Shown here one piece after another: positions 12,301 to 33,721 of a stretch of 64,000 nucleotides of DNA (positions within the stretch are counted from its first letter, which is position 1; each line of letters opens with the position of its first letter). Location: assembly GCA_032173965.1 (NCBI GenBank), contig CM063294.1, forward strand, positions 9,352,452 to 9,416,451. Reading direction: 5' to 3'. Made by a program: the position numbers and the translations under genes. The stretch is from Sitta carolinensis (lineage: Eukaryota; Chordata; Aves; Passeriformes; Sittidae). A model generated the notes under the pieces. That model made no database searches. It saw only the letters and a program-made list of their open reading frames with translations, and had not been told where the DNA came from.

Positions 12301-13952
12301 CCTTATCCCAGCTCCAGCACAGGGACAACGGTTTACAGCCTGCCTAGCCAAGGTGTCAGCACCTAGCAGAGCCCTGTGCCACAGGAGGTACATGTTAGAG
12401 GGCTAAGGTGGCAGCTCTTCTGTGTGATCAGTGAGCTGAAACAGCCTCACTGCTCACCCAGGAGTGCCATGGCAGTGGACTGACCAGCATTGCCCTGCAG
12501 ACCTGCAGAGCAGAGCCCCACTGCAGCCCACAAAGCCAGGGCAGGATGCTTCCTTCCAGCCTGCTGTGGCAGGGCCAGCTCACGGGAAGCAGTGGCCAAG
12601 GACAGCAGCATGCTCTGGGCAGGAGCCCTGGGTCTGGGGATGCCTCTAGAGTGCAGAGCAGCACAGGCTCACACCTCCCCATCAGAGCACACCGCCTTTC
12701 TGTGCAGCTCAGCCTCACCAGAGAGCCCCCAAAGCTGGCTGCATCCCCTGGGAATGTCCTCGCTGCTCCTGCCCTGCCCAGGACAGCAGCACTGCCCAAG
12801 CCTCACCAAGCACTGCTTCACGAGGCCCCTGCCCCAGGCTCTGGGAGGCTCCTCCATCCAACCAGACCCTTTGTTAAGAACTGGCTCGCAGCCAAGAGAA
12901 ACATTTTTTAGAGAATAAACTCGCTGAAGCCGTCTCTGCGTGCTCAGCAGAGATCAGCAGGCCCCGGGGCAGCGGCACTGGCGACTCCAGCCTCACACAT
13001 TGCCCTCAGGGCCCGTGCTCCACGCCGGGACGCCGCAGAGATCTGTGCCCTCTGGGACAGGTGTGCAGTGCCCGGCTCGTGCCAGGGGCAGGTCCCCACG
13101 CAGCACTCGATGCCACGAGCAAAGCCGTCCTTTGAGAGGCAGCCTCCGTGCCAGCTGCCCAAGCGCCAGCGGCACAGGCGATTCAGTCACATTCCAAGGC
13201 TTATAAGGCAATTGTGCGGCCAAAGCTGCGGCCAGCACCCGCCCAGGGACCGGGACCTGCACACACCCAGGGTCAGACCCGGGAACATCACTCAAACCAA
13301 CGGCCTCGGGCACAACCAGCTGCGGGACGATGGCTCTCACTGGAGAAACGTGAGAGTTTTGTGGAGGGAGTCATGTCCCTGTGCAGGCAGCAGTGCAGCT
13401 CCCTCCTCTCCATGCCCATTTCAGGAGTGACCTCAGGCACAGGGCTGGGAGCTATGCCGTGGAAAGGAGGGCAGAAGGGCACTGGATAGGTGCTGGGATG
13501 CCAAGCCCAGTGCTGGGGTGTACACCAGGAAGCCAGTCTGACAGCTCAGAGAGCAGATCCCCTCCGCTGTGGTGGGCACACTCCGGAAGGGGCCTCCCCT
13601 GCCCCCTCTGCAGAGGCTGTGCAGAATTTCACGTTTCTGCTTGCAGCTCTCTGACCGGAACACCCCCGTGCTGGGCTGCAACTGATAAGGGACCAAGGAG
13701 GCTACGTGGAGCCAGGCAGGGCAGGATGCAGCATTCCCGGGGCCCCAGCTCATCTACATCCCCCATACAGTTCTGCCACAGCCACTGCAGCCTCCCTCCC
13801 ACAAGGCAGGAGGAAGGATGGGTGTCACCAGCCTTGGTTTCTCTTACCCTGGAGATGGAGAGTGGCATGCTGAAGTCCTTCCCTCCCTGCAGCCTGAAGC
13901 CCCAGGGTGCCGGCCCATTGAGCATCACTTTGTAGGACTCCATGTCGCCCAT
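341..13952 (-). CDS. PDLIM7: PDLIM7 (Enigma) PDZ-LIM protein, 3' end missing
   Basis: Scaffold that binds actin/alpha-actinin structures through its PDZ domain and kinases or receptors through LIM domains. Coding exons, 5' to 3': 13848-13952 (starts MGDMESYKV; the family start corresponds to the second Met at 13943), 10404-10555 (rest of the PDZ, with [16 protein letters not shown]), 10066-10096, 9209-9381 (contains [11 protein letters not shown]), the duplicated modules between 7864 and 2147, 875-1102 ([20 protein letters not shown], then the start of LIM1), 618-798 (LIM1 into LIM2) and 341-461 (LIM2, ending YCER plus one base). LIM1 shows CYKCNKVIR and [21 protein letters not shown]2 shows [10 protein letters not shown] and [21 protein letters not shown]3 and the stop codon lie beyond base 1. 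All splice phases agree: exon 9209-9381 ends in phase 2, each module enters and leaves in phase 2, and exon 875-1102 starts in phase 2. Identity is firm; which modules are used is unknown. Confidence 0.93.
1103..2146. other. PDLIM7 intron
   Basis: About 1 kb between exon 875-1102 and module 1. It includes a short CA repeat at 1111-1122 next to the acceptor. I see no supported exon in it. Confidence 0.6.
2147..2829 (-). repeat. PDLIM7: PDLIM7 exon module 1 (last in transcript order, class A)
   Basis: Exons 2791-2829 (39 nt), 2514-2668 (155 nt; [20 protein letters not shown], then LAQLTGTDG) and 2147-2183 (37 nt, [11 protein letters not shown]). The core corresponds to the single-copy mammalian PDLIM7 segment MENTEDWRPRPGTGQSRSF. 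It joins in frame to exon 875-1102 through an acceptor at CCCCCAG, giving [19 protein letters not shown]. Confidence 0.87.
3619..4293 (-). repeat. PDLIM7: PDLIM7 exon module 2 (class A)
   Basis: Exons 4255-4293 (39 nt), 3980-4125 (146 nt: an in-frame loss of three codons near the start; core [18 protein letters not shown]) and 3619-3655 (37 nt, [11 protein letters not shown]). The frame is open and both ends are phase 2. Confidence 0.85.
4743..5444 (-). pseudogene. PDLIM7: PDLIM7 exon module 3 (class B), frame-broken
   Basis: Exons 5406-5444 (39 nt), 5134-5287 (154 nt) and 4743-4779 (37 nt, [11 protein letters not shown]). The large exon has five C where the sister copies have six, in the run coding EPP (plus-strand GGGGG at about 5261-5265). 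This drops one base and throws the core ([18 protein letters not shown]) out of frame. Splice sites remain intact, so inclusion would give a premature stop unless this is an assembly error. Confidence 0.8.
6075..6760 (-). repeat. PDLIM7: PDLIM7 exon module 4 (class A)
   Basis: Three exons: 6722-6760 (39 nt, [12 protein letters not shown]), 6462-6616 (155 nt, core [18 protein letters not shown], then LAQMTGTDG) and 6075-6111 (37 nt, [11 protein letters not shown]). The total is 231 nt, or 77 codons, entering and leaving in phase 2, so it can be included or skipped without a frame change. All splice sites look good. Confidence 0.87.
7334..7864 (-). repeat. PDLIM7: PDLIM7 exon module 5 (first in transcript order, class B)
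   Basis: Large exon 7707-7864 (158 nt; ends VGAADS; core [18 protein letters not shown]) and small exon 7334-7370 (37 nt; [11 protein letters not shown]). Unlike modules 1-4, it has no recognisable 39-nt exon in front of it. The acceptor follows CACTCACAG and donors are GTGAGT and GTAAG. The reading frame is open. Confidence 0.85.
7865..9208. other. PDLIM7 intron between exon 9209-9381 and the module array
   Basis: Apart from a candidate 21-nt microexon at 8456-8476 and its long pyrimidine tract, I see no coding feature here. Confidence 0.5.
10556..13847. other. PDLIM7 intron between the two PDZ exons
   Basis: About 3.3 kb. It contains a short GACA tandem repeat at about 11379-11398 and otherwise unique GC-rich sequence. 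No exon is supported. Confidence 0.6.
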
Positions 13953-14749
13953 CTCTGCAAGTGAAGAGGGTGTGATCCCAGTGTTAGAGTACGTGGAAAC
14001 AATGCAGGGAGAGCAGGCGAGGAGAGGGCTTGGTGCTTGGCAGGGTAGGACAGGAGGCAGGTCACGTTTCCAGCTGTAACTCCACCCTGACCATCCTACA
14101 CTGTGGTTAGAGACGCACCCCAAATCCATCAGCATCTCCTCCAGCAACGTCAGAGCTGAGGGGCCCAGGCTAACACTGACTAGTGCCAGGGAGCCAGGCA
14201 CAGCCCTGCTGCCACCCACAGTGGAGTGTCTGTGGGCTCTGCTCTCCTTCCAAACCTGGGATGTGCTCTCCCTTACAGCACCCCAGGAACTCCTGCTGCT
14301 GAAAGCCAAGGCTGTTCAGACCACAGAGAAACAACAGCAGGTACAGAAGGATAGGAACCAGAAGCATTTTTGCCGGATGAATTAGCAGCAGCAGCACAGG
14401 AGCTGCGTGATGCCACCCGAGGCGCTTGGCAGAGCAGCCAGGCTGGCGCTCCGGCAGCCGGCCGAGCAGATGCTCCCTGGGAGCGAGCCCATCTCCGGGG
14501 CTTCGGCAGGAGGGAATCCCGGCGCTCCCCTGCCTGACAGCTGTCAGCCGGCCAAGCCGCCGGACAGATGGGCCAGCACCACCCTCTTGCCACCTTTTAC
14601 CTGGAAAAGCCGCCAGACCCCCAGGAACGGCCCCAGGACCTTCCTGCCGCGGGCGGGCAGGGCCGGCTGCGGGGCTCCCCGCGCCTCGCACGGGCCGGCT
14701 GCAGGGCCGGGGGCCAGCGTGCCCCCGCTCTCCCCGGGCCGGTGCGGGC

Positions 14750-14759
14750 TATATAAGGC
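14750..14759. promoter_or_regulatory. CArG-like/TATA-like site in PDLIM7 intron 1
   Basis: The minus strand reads CCTTATATAG, one base from the SRF consensus CC(A/T)6GG; the plus strand reads TATATAAG. It sits in a CpG-rich part of intron 1, about 500 bp downstream of the PDLIM7 promoter. PDLIM7 belongs to an actin/muscle gene class often driven by SRF, so an intronic SRF site or alternative promoter is plausible but untested. Confidence 0.35.
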
Positions 14760-15180
14760 GTGTAAGACGACACCAGCCCGCTCCCCGCTCGGGAGGGCCG
14801 GGGGAAGAGCTGCGTGTCAGGCATTCCCGGCGCCCGGGAGCCGCGCAAGCCCCAGCGAGGCGCCGGGACGGGCTGATACCCCCCAGCCCTTCCCAGGGGG
14901 ACGGGACCCGACTGCACCGGGGGTCTCCAGCGTGCACAGGCTGGGCAGCCATTCTTCTGGCTGAGAAGCCACACCCTGGCCCGCGGGGGGCCTCGGGACC
15001 CCTCCCCATTCCACACCGCTGCCCCTCCCGGGGGTCAGGGACGTCGGCTCTGCCCCACACAGGCCCGACCCTGACCACCCACCTCCCCCTTAAGCCAGGC
15101 CTCAGCCGTCCACCATTCACGCCCCTATCCCCCCCGGCAGAGAGCGGGGCCCCCGCCACGGCCCGGCTCCCCGGACTCAC

Positions 15181-15290
15181 CCGCGGCCAGCGGGGCCCGG
15201 CGGAGCGGGCGAGAGCGGAGCGGCGCGGGCGGACGCGGGACTCGAACCCGGGCACCGCCCCCGCCCGGCCCGGCCCCACCGTATATAGGA
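15181..15290 (-). promoter_or_regulatory. PDLIM7: PDLIM7 promoter and 5' UTR exon
   Basis: On the minus strand a TATA-like TATATA lies at 15282-15288 in very GC-rich sequence. A clear donor (GTGAGT, 15175-15180) follows. This fits a non-coding first exon from about 15255 to 15181 that splices to the start-codon exon at 13954. The TATA region also reads as a near-match CArG (SRF) box, CCTATATACG. Inferred from position and motifs only. Confidence 0.6.
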
Positions 15291-15453
15291 TCGGGAGGGG
15301 GCGGAGCCAGCGGGCGTTTCCGCCAATCACCGTGCGCGCCTCTGCCTGCCGGGGCGGGCACGGCGGCGCCCCCTAGCGGGGAGGCCCGAGCTGCCCCCGC
15401 GTGCCGCCCCCGGCCCCACCCCAGGAGCGGCGGAGCCGAGTCCGGGAAGAGCC

Positions 15454-15459
15454 TTTATT
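15454..15459 (-). terminator. DOK3: DOK3 polyadenylation signal
   Basis: AATAAA on the minus strand, 22 bases past the DOK3 stop at 15481-15483. The PDLIM7 TATA region begins only about 165 bp further on, so the two same-strand genes are tightly packed. Confidence 0.75.
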
Positions 15460-15480
15460 GACCGAACGGCACCGGCCACA

Positions 15481-18395
15481 TCAAACCCAGTCCCGCGCTC
15501 CGGGGCTCTCCCGGCTCAGCAGCCGCACCAGCTTGGCCCGAAGGGTGCTGTGAGGCTTGTGCCCGGAGCGCCCCGAGAGCGCCCCCTGCCCTCCGCGCCC
15601 CCAGCCCGCGGCCCGGGGGTTCTGTGCCATGGCGGCCCGGTTGTCGTAGAGGGGACCCCCCTCACTGCTGTGGCCCTCGGGGGCCTGTCGGCACCCCAGC
15701 TCCCACTGCCCTTCCTCCTCCTCTTCCTGGGCCCCGGCTGGATGTTGTTCTGCAGTGAAGATGTTCTCGTAGAGATGCTCAGGGAGCGGCTTCCCCACGG
15801 CCCAGGGCTCGCCAGAGCCTGGCTGCCCTGGCACAAAGAGGGGCTGCTGGCCCCGGGCGATGGAGGCATAGACGATGGGGCATGAGCCCTCTGGCTCTGG
15901 TGGGGTGAAGTGGAGGAGGTTGGCAGGGGGGTGGGAGGCAGGCTGTGTTGCCCCCAGGGCTGAGCTGGGCTGGGGATCATTGTTCCCAGGCCCCCAGGGC
16001 TGGGGCTCAAGGCCCTGTGCAATGAGCTGGGGGTCTGAGACACAGAAGAGTCTGGGGTCCGGGGTGTCCTTGCCCTGCTGCTGGCTGGCAATGGCAGCAG
16101 CCACAGCCCGGCAGAGCTCAGGGGCCCGAGGGGTGCTGAAGGTGAAGGTGCCCTCTCCGAGTCACTGCGGCGGCCGGCCTCGAAGGAGAAGACAGCCTGA
16201 GGGTCAGAGGGGACGGTGAGGGCTGCCACGCACCTGTGCAGGCAACAGCCCCAAGAAGGGAGTGGGGGACTCACCTGATCCTGGCCAAACTTGCGAAGGA
16301 AGGGGTAGGGCCAGGTGAGAAGGGGCTGGCGGGACTGGGGGTCCTTCAGCGTCAGGCTCTGGGGAAGGGCTGAGAGCAGGTAGTGCCCATGCAGCCCACA
16401 GCGGGTGGCTGCATCTGTCTGGACCACCAGCACCAAGAATTCAGTCACTGTGGGAGCCAAACAAGCCAGGGGTCAGCACTGCAGCACTGAGCTCCAGCCC
16501 ACCCCAGCCCTACTCACCACCCCTGCACGTACGGTCCTGCCAGGATGAGTAGAGGGAGTTCTCCTCCATGGGAACAGCAGAGCCGGGCTGAGTCCTGGCG
16601 TTACTTGGCACTGTCTCCTTTGGACCCTGAAACAAAGGGATGTGAGTATCACCTGGGATGTGGTGGGGGGGAGCACAAATCCCCTGACTGCCCTGGAGCT
16701 TTCCAGCTCACCCAAGCAGGGCTCTTGGTACTGCCAGACCCCTTGGTACCTGGAAGGCAAGCTGGCAGAGCTGGGTGATCCATTCATCACGCCGCTCAGC
16801 TGCCAGCACATAGCTCTTCTCCGTGGTGGTGAGGTAGAAGGCAGCAGTGGCTTTGGGGCAGCTCTGTGTGCCAGCTGGGCCCACAGAGACGCAGTCAGAG
16901 AGGCGGATCACCCGGCGGGCACACCGCTGCAGGGATGTCTTCTCTGGGATCGTGTCTTCATCCCGCACATCGAACTTCTCCATGCGGGCCACGCCAGACG
17001 GGCTGGCGGCAAACAGCTGGGCTCGCATCTTCCTCCAGGACCTCTAATGGGCAAAGGCAGGGAAAAAACGGGTCAGCAAAGAGCTGGTCACTGCATCTGG
17101 CAGCACTGCCCTCCACACAGGGCCAGCAGTGCTCAGGAAGAGCCATACAGGGCACGAGGGGCATAGGAGAATCCCAGGCTCCAACCCCCCGATGCTGTTG
17201 GAGGGCACAGAGAACAGGGGCCAGCACAGACCTCTGAACTGAGGGGCAGGGCAGGCCCAAAGCTGGGCTGAGGGGGGCCTTGTCCCGAGCGAGCTTGGCA
17301 TGGCTCACTGGATGAGTCACACTCACTCCCGGCTCCCCGAGCACCAGGTCCTGCTCTTTGTTCCCTGCTGCAAGTGCTGGCCTGCCGACCTGCAGCTGAG
17401 CTCTCAAGCTGTTCTCAGGACAGACCCTGATGCAAATTAAAGCCATTTTGAGCTGCTGAGGCTCCTGCTGGCAGCCTCACATCTGCTGAGCAGCCCGCTT
17501 CCTCCCAGGGGAGCCTCTGCAGCACCAGCACCTTCCCAGTCTGTCATGGGATAGCGGGGGCGCGTGCCACCGTGGACCTCAAAAGTGCAGCAGAGCCTCC
17601 GCCCTGCAGGAACCAGCCAAGCACCCAAAATACCCACCACCCCCAGCCCACCTGCCTCCTCCATGGCAGGGCACCAGCTCTTCACACACAGGGCCAACTG
17701 CTGCACTTTCAGGGCTTGGTTCTTGTTCAGCAGGGAGGTCAGAGCGTGATTGCAGCCCCACACATCCACTGAGGCCCCCCCACAGGACATGGCCACCCTG
17801 CCACGGTGTGCCCAGTGTGCTAGCAGGGCCTACTCCACCAACACCCACCAGCTCCCTGGAGCTGGCCCAATCCCGGGTACTCTCACTATGTCACCCTGAG
17901 GGCTGTGGCACTCAGTGCCCCCTCCAAGAGCACTCGGAAGCAGCCGAGGCTATGAGGGTGTCACTGGATGGTGCTGGCCCCCCAGGGCCAGGCTGATGGA
18001 GGGCACAGGCACGCGTTCCACAAGCTGCCCCAGGGCCCTGCTCCTCCACACACACAGAGACATGCTGGAGCTGCGCCACATTAATGCAAGTTTATTCTTC
18101 CACTGCGACTCACATGGTGACCAGGCAAGGACCCAGAGTGAGTACCCACACAGATGAGTCCCCCCAGCCACAAGGGAATCTCCATTTACAGAATTGCTGA
18201 GCCCACGGCTCCCCCAAGGGCAGCTCCAATGGATCTGGCTCCACTTGCCCCTTACCAGGCTGCTGAGGGCCCAAACCCAGGCCTGGCATCATGACAAATC
18301 AGGGCAAACCCTCTACCAACCCCAAATCCACCCTTTACCTTTCCAAATTTGGTGTGCTGCACATAGAGGATCCCATCCTTCACTGGTCTCTCCAT
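15481..18395 (-). CDS. DOK3: DOK3 docking protein (frame break in last exon)
   Basis: Adaptor of immune-receptor signalling; it is tyrosine-phosphorylated and recruits SH2 proteins such as GRB2 and SHIP1. Coding exons: 18339-18395 (MERPVKDGILYVQHTKFGK), 16750-17043 (rest of the PH domain: SWRKMRAQLFAASPSGVARM and RRVIRLSDCVSV), 16533-16626 (MEENSLYSSWQD), 16275-16447 (PTB: TEFLVLVVQTDAATRCGLHG) and 15481-16196 (FSFEAGRR, end of the PTB, then the tail). Tail tyrosine motifs include HLYENIF and PLYDN, comparable to HLYENL and PIYHN in human DOK3, and a conserved KLVRLLSRES near the end. In the last exon the FSFEAGRRSDS part and the TFTFSTPRAPELCRAV part lie in different frames, one base apart near 16157. 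Adding one base would make the whole CDS a multiple of three. It sits between PDLIM7 and DDX41 as in mammals. Confidence 0.92.
17044..18338. other. DOK3 intron 1
   Basis: About 1.3 kb between the start-codon exon and the PH exon. It contains a minus-strand AATAAA at 18091-18096 that could be an intronic poly(A) signal or chance. No exon seen. Confidence 0.5.
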
Positions 18396-19084
18396 GGGCC
18401 CTGTTCACCCTGGCAGCCAGCAGTACTCAGGCTACCCGCAGCGGAGAAAACGTGACTGCTGCAGTCAAAGGAAAGGCATGGGGCAGACTTCCTTCTCAGA
18501 GAGACTTCCCCTTTTTGGGGTGTGGGATGGGGGACAGAGGCTGGGCCACAGGAGGTGTCCATGTGCCTGCCCTCCCCCTCACAGCAGGGCAGTGGGGCAG
18601 AACGCGGGGGCAGAGCACAGGAAGCACCTCGGGGAGCGCCTGACATGAGCACAGCATGCTCCACCTCACCCTGACTGCATCCTCCCAGCATGTCTGGGGA
18701 GATGGGAACAGCCACCCACTGAGAACGCACAAATCCAGGAGAGGGAGATGGACCCAGAGAACCTGGGTGGATTGGTGAGGAGCAACCCTGACCCCACCAC
18801 TGCAGGGGGCTGGCAGGGGCAGCAGGCAGCTGGCCAGACCAGTCGCCCCACCTGGGGCTTTCTGTTGGCCTGAGGCACTGCTACCTGCTTGCCCAACACA
18901 CCGCTGATGTAACGGGCTGTTGCAGCATAGCTCCATACATTTCCTTCCGGGCAGGAGCTTCGTCAGGCCAAGCTGACAACAGTCCCAGTGACCAAAATTC
19001 TGGAAAAGGCGCCACAGCAGTGCAAGACAGGCCCCTGGGCTGAAAGGGAATCCAAGCCCATCCAGGGGCAGCACACTCTCCAGG
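18396..19084 (-). other. DDX41 3' UTR / DOK3 upstream region
   Basis: Only 689 bp separate the DDX41 stop from the DOK3 start codon on the same strand. I find no canonical AATAAA or ATTAAA for DDX41 in this gap, so its poly(A) site may be non-canonical or lie inside DOK3 intron 1. Confidence 0.45.
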
Positions 19085-24058
<4,974 letters not shown>

Positions 24059-24293
24059 GGCTCCTTCCCGGAAGAGCTCCGGAAAGTGACGTAATCACGC
24101 ACAACGTCATCGCCTAGCAACGCGCAGAGCACGCCACTGGGCGGGAGCGGCGGCTCGGCACGACGGGTCCCCGCGGCGGACAAACCTGCGCAGAGGCGTT
24201 CTACATCGCCCCCTCTTCCGCCCCCTAACTTCCCCGGCGCGGCAGAAAGCAGCAGACACCGGGGTTTAAATAAAATAAAAAATTAAAAAGTTC

Positions 24294-24299
24294 TTTATT
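24294..24299 (-). terminator. FAM193B: FAM193B polyadenylation signal
   Basis: AATAAA on the minus strand, about 240 bp past the FAM193B stop and about 240 bp before the DDX41 start codon. FAM193B termination and DDX41 initiation are therefore nearly contiguous. Confidence 0.75.
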
Positions 24300-24538
24300 G
24301 GGTCCAGCACGGTCCTTCCCCGCGGCTCGGGGAGCCGCGTGCCCGCGGAGAGGGGGACGGGACGGCCGGGATCACCCCGCAGGGAGGGGCAGGAGGATGG
24401 AGGGAGCCCCGGGGTTCCCCGCGGGGCAGGAGAGCACCGGGGGCCCCCGCGAAGGAGGGGACCCCACCAAGGTGAGTCGGGGGGCACAGTGAGGAGAGGC
24501 GAGCGGCCGTGGGTGGGTGGGGGTGGCCCCTCCGCACC

Positions 24539-31890
<7,352 letters not shown>

Positions 31891-32150
31891 GGCGAGCCCG
31901 CCGCAGCCAGGACAACAGCCAATATGGCGGCGCGGCCCGTCCGGCCCCTGCCCGCGGGAAGGAGGGAGGGAGGGAGGGGGAAAGCGCTCGGGGAGGTGAA
32001 GCCGCCGCCGCCATCTTGCGAGAGGGCAGCGCCGCGCCCCCTGGCGGACAGGGGGAGTGGCGGCAGCGCCGCGCGTTCGAATCCGCCCCCGCGGGTCCTG
32101 AGGGCGCCGCTGCCTCAGCCGCGACCGGGGGTGCACCGCGACCGCACCCC
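31891..32150 (-). promoter_or_regulatory. FAM193B: FAM193B CpG-island promoter
   Basis: Very GC- and CpG-rich sequence just upstream of the FAM193B ATG, with an A-free G-rich run of GGAG/GGGAGGG repeats at 31961-31980 able to form a G-quadruplex. No TATA box seen. Confidence 0.55.
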
Positions 32151-32154
32151 CAGC

Positions 32155-32410
32155 TGGATCATCGGAGTGCGGCTCCTCGGGTTCACACTGAAAGAGAGCA
32201 GTTTAGATATTAGGAAAAAAGTCTTCCCTGTGAGGGTGGGGAGGCCCTGGCACAGGCTGCCCAGAGAAGATGGCCCTGGATCCCTGGAGTATTCAAGGCC
32301 AGACTGGACGGGGTTTGGAGCGACCTGGGGTAGTGGAAGGTGTCCCTGTGCATGGCAGAGGGATGGAACGAGGGGATCTTTAAGGTCACTTCCAAACTGT
32401 TGTGATTCTG
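32155..32410 (+). mobile_element. CR1 LINE 3' fragment (sense)
   Basis: Contains TTAGATATTAGGAAAAAAGT, GGCACAGGCTGCCCAGAGAA and AAGGTCACTTCCAAACTGTT, and ends in GTGATTCTGTGATTC. This is the usual avian CR1 3' end with its short terminal repeat. Truncated at the 5' end, as is normal for CR1. Confidence 0.85.
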
Positions 32411-32860
32411 TGATTCCTCCACAGGACACCCCCAAGAATTCCACCCTGTGTCTGAGAGTGTTATCGAAATGCTCCTGGAGCTCTGGCAGCCTTGGGACCA
32501 TGACCACTTCTCTGGGGAGCTTGTTCAGTGCCCCGACCACCCTCTGGGCAAAGAAGCTTTTCCTAATATCCAACCTAAACTTCCCCTAACACAGCTCCAG
32601 CCATTCCCTCGGGTCCTGTTACTACCACAGAGAGCAGAGATTGGAGCTGCCCTCGGCTGCCCCTCCTGAGGAAGCTGCAGTCCATAATGAGGTCTCTCCT
32701 CAGTCTCCTTTTCTCCAGACTGAACAGACCAAGGGACTTCAGTAGCTTTTCGTGTGACTTCCCCTCTAGACTCTTTGCAGTCTGCTTTGGACACTGTCTA
32801 ATAGCTTTATGTCCTCCTTTTACTGTGGTGGCCAGATCTGCAGGGACCTGTGGGACAAGC
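32405..32860 (-). mobile_element. CR1 LINE 3' fragment (antisense)
   Basis: The minus strand reads as a longer CR1 tail: GGTTGGATATTAGGAAAAGC, GGAATGGCTGGAGCTGTG, then AGGAATCACAGAATCACAAC. It abuts the first CR1 tail to tail, so the shared parts form an inverted repeat between FAM193B and the LST2-type gene. Confidence 0.85.
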
Positions 32861-33698
32861 AGGGCTCCGTCCTCACTGTGGGTAGCTGGACACTGCTGAA
32901 AACAGAGCCGGAGCCTGTGGGGTACACGGGGAGCCCCAACCCCGGGGCCGGTCCCACGCCTGCACACGGCCGGCACAGCCTGGGCACTGTCGTGACTCAG
33001 GGACTTTCTGAAGCCGAGGACGTGCCGCCGCCGTGTTTGTTCAACCACCCTCCACGGATTTTTTACCCATGAATCCACCCCATTAGGCTTTCAGCCACCT
33101 GAATTATCGGCACCCACATCCTGTGGCCAGCAGTGCCAGGTCTGCAGCAAACACGTCCTTTGGCCCAGCCGGGGCAGTTTGCTGTACCCAACACCCCGAG
33201 CACACCCCGGGACTTCTTCTTGGCCAATTAGTTCCTCTTTGTCCCAGCGAGGGGCCACTTTACCCCCTTCCCACTGCATACCCGGCTCCCCATGCCCTGC
33301 ACAGTAACGATGCCAGCGAGTGCTTCTGGTATTCCCCATCACACCGGGAATGCTCGGGAGGCTGTGGGAAGCGCTGGGGTGTCCCTGTCCCCGGAAGGTT
33401 GGGCTGCGGGGAGAGACGAACAGGGGGAGGATAGCCGGGGATGCAGTGGGGAATTTGAGACAGCAACCGAGACCGGGAAGGAAAGCCGGCGATGAAACCC
33501 ATCCCGCCCCACGGCAGACGCACCCTCACCCTTCCCATCAGAGAACCGGTCCGTCGAGGAGCGGACGGGTCGTCCCGGTGCCGGGACTGGGCGGACACCG
33601 CTCCGATCCGCCCCCCGGGCGGTGCCCGGTGCCGACCCGCCCCGTCGGCGAGCGGCGGGCGCGGGGAGCCGGGCGGCGGCAGAGCCGGGGGACGCGCC
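32861..33698. other. Intergenic region upstream of the LST2-type gene
   Basis: About 840 bp, becoming CpG-rich toward 33500-33700 and probably holding the promoter and 5' UTR of the downstream gene. No other feature is supported. Confidence 0.45.
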
Positions 33699-33721
33699 AT
33701 GCTGCCCGCTGCCCTCCGCCG

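Noticed and set aside
15225..15250. GGTTCGAGTCC-like tRNA B-box on the minus strand
   Set aside because: No A-box, acceptor stem or cloverleaf around it; it lies in the PDLIM7 5' UTR region.
32060..32080. GTTCGAATCC, a tRNA T-arm-like motif
   Set aside because: No tRNA fold in the flanking GC-rich sequence.
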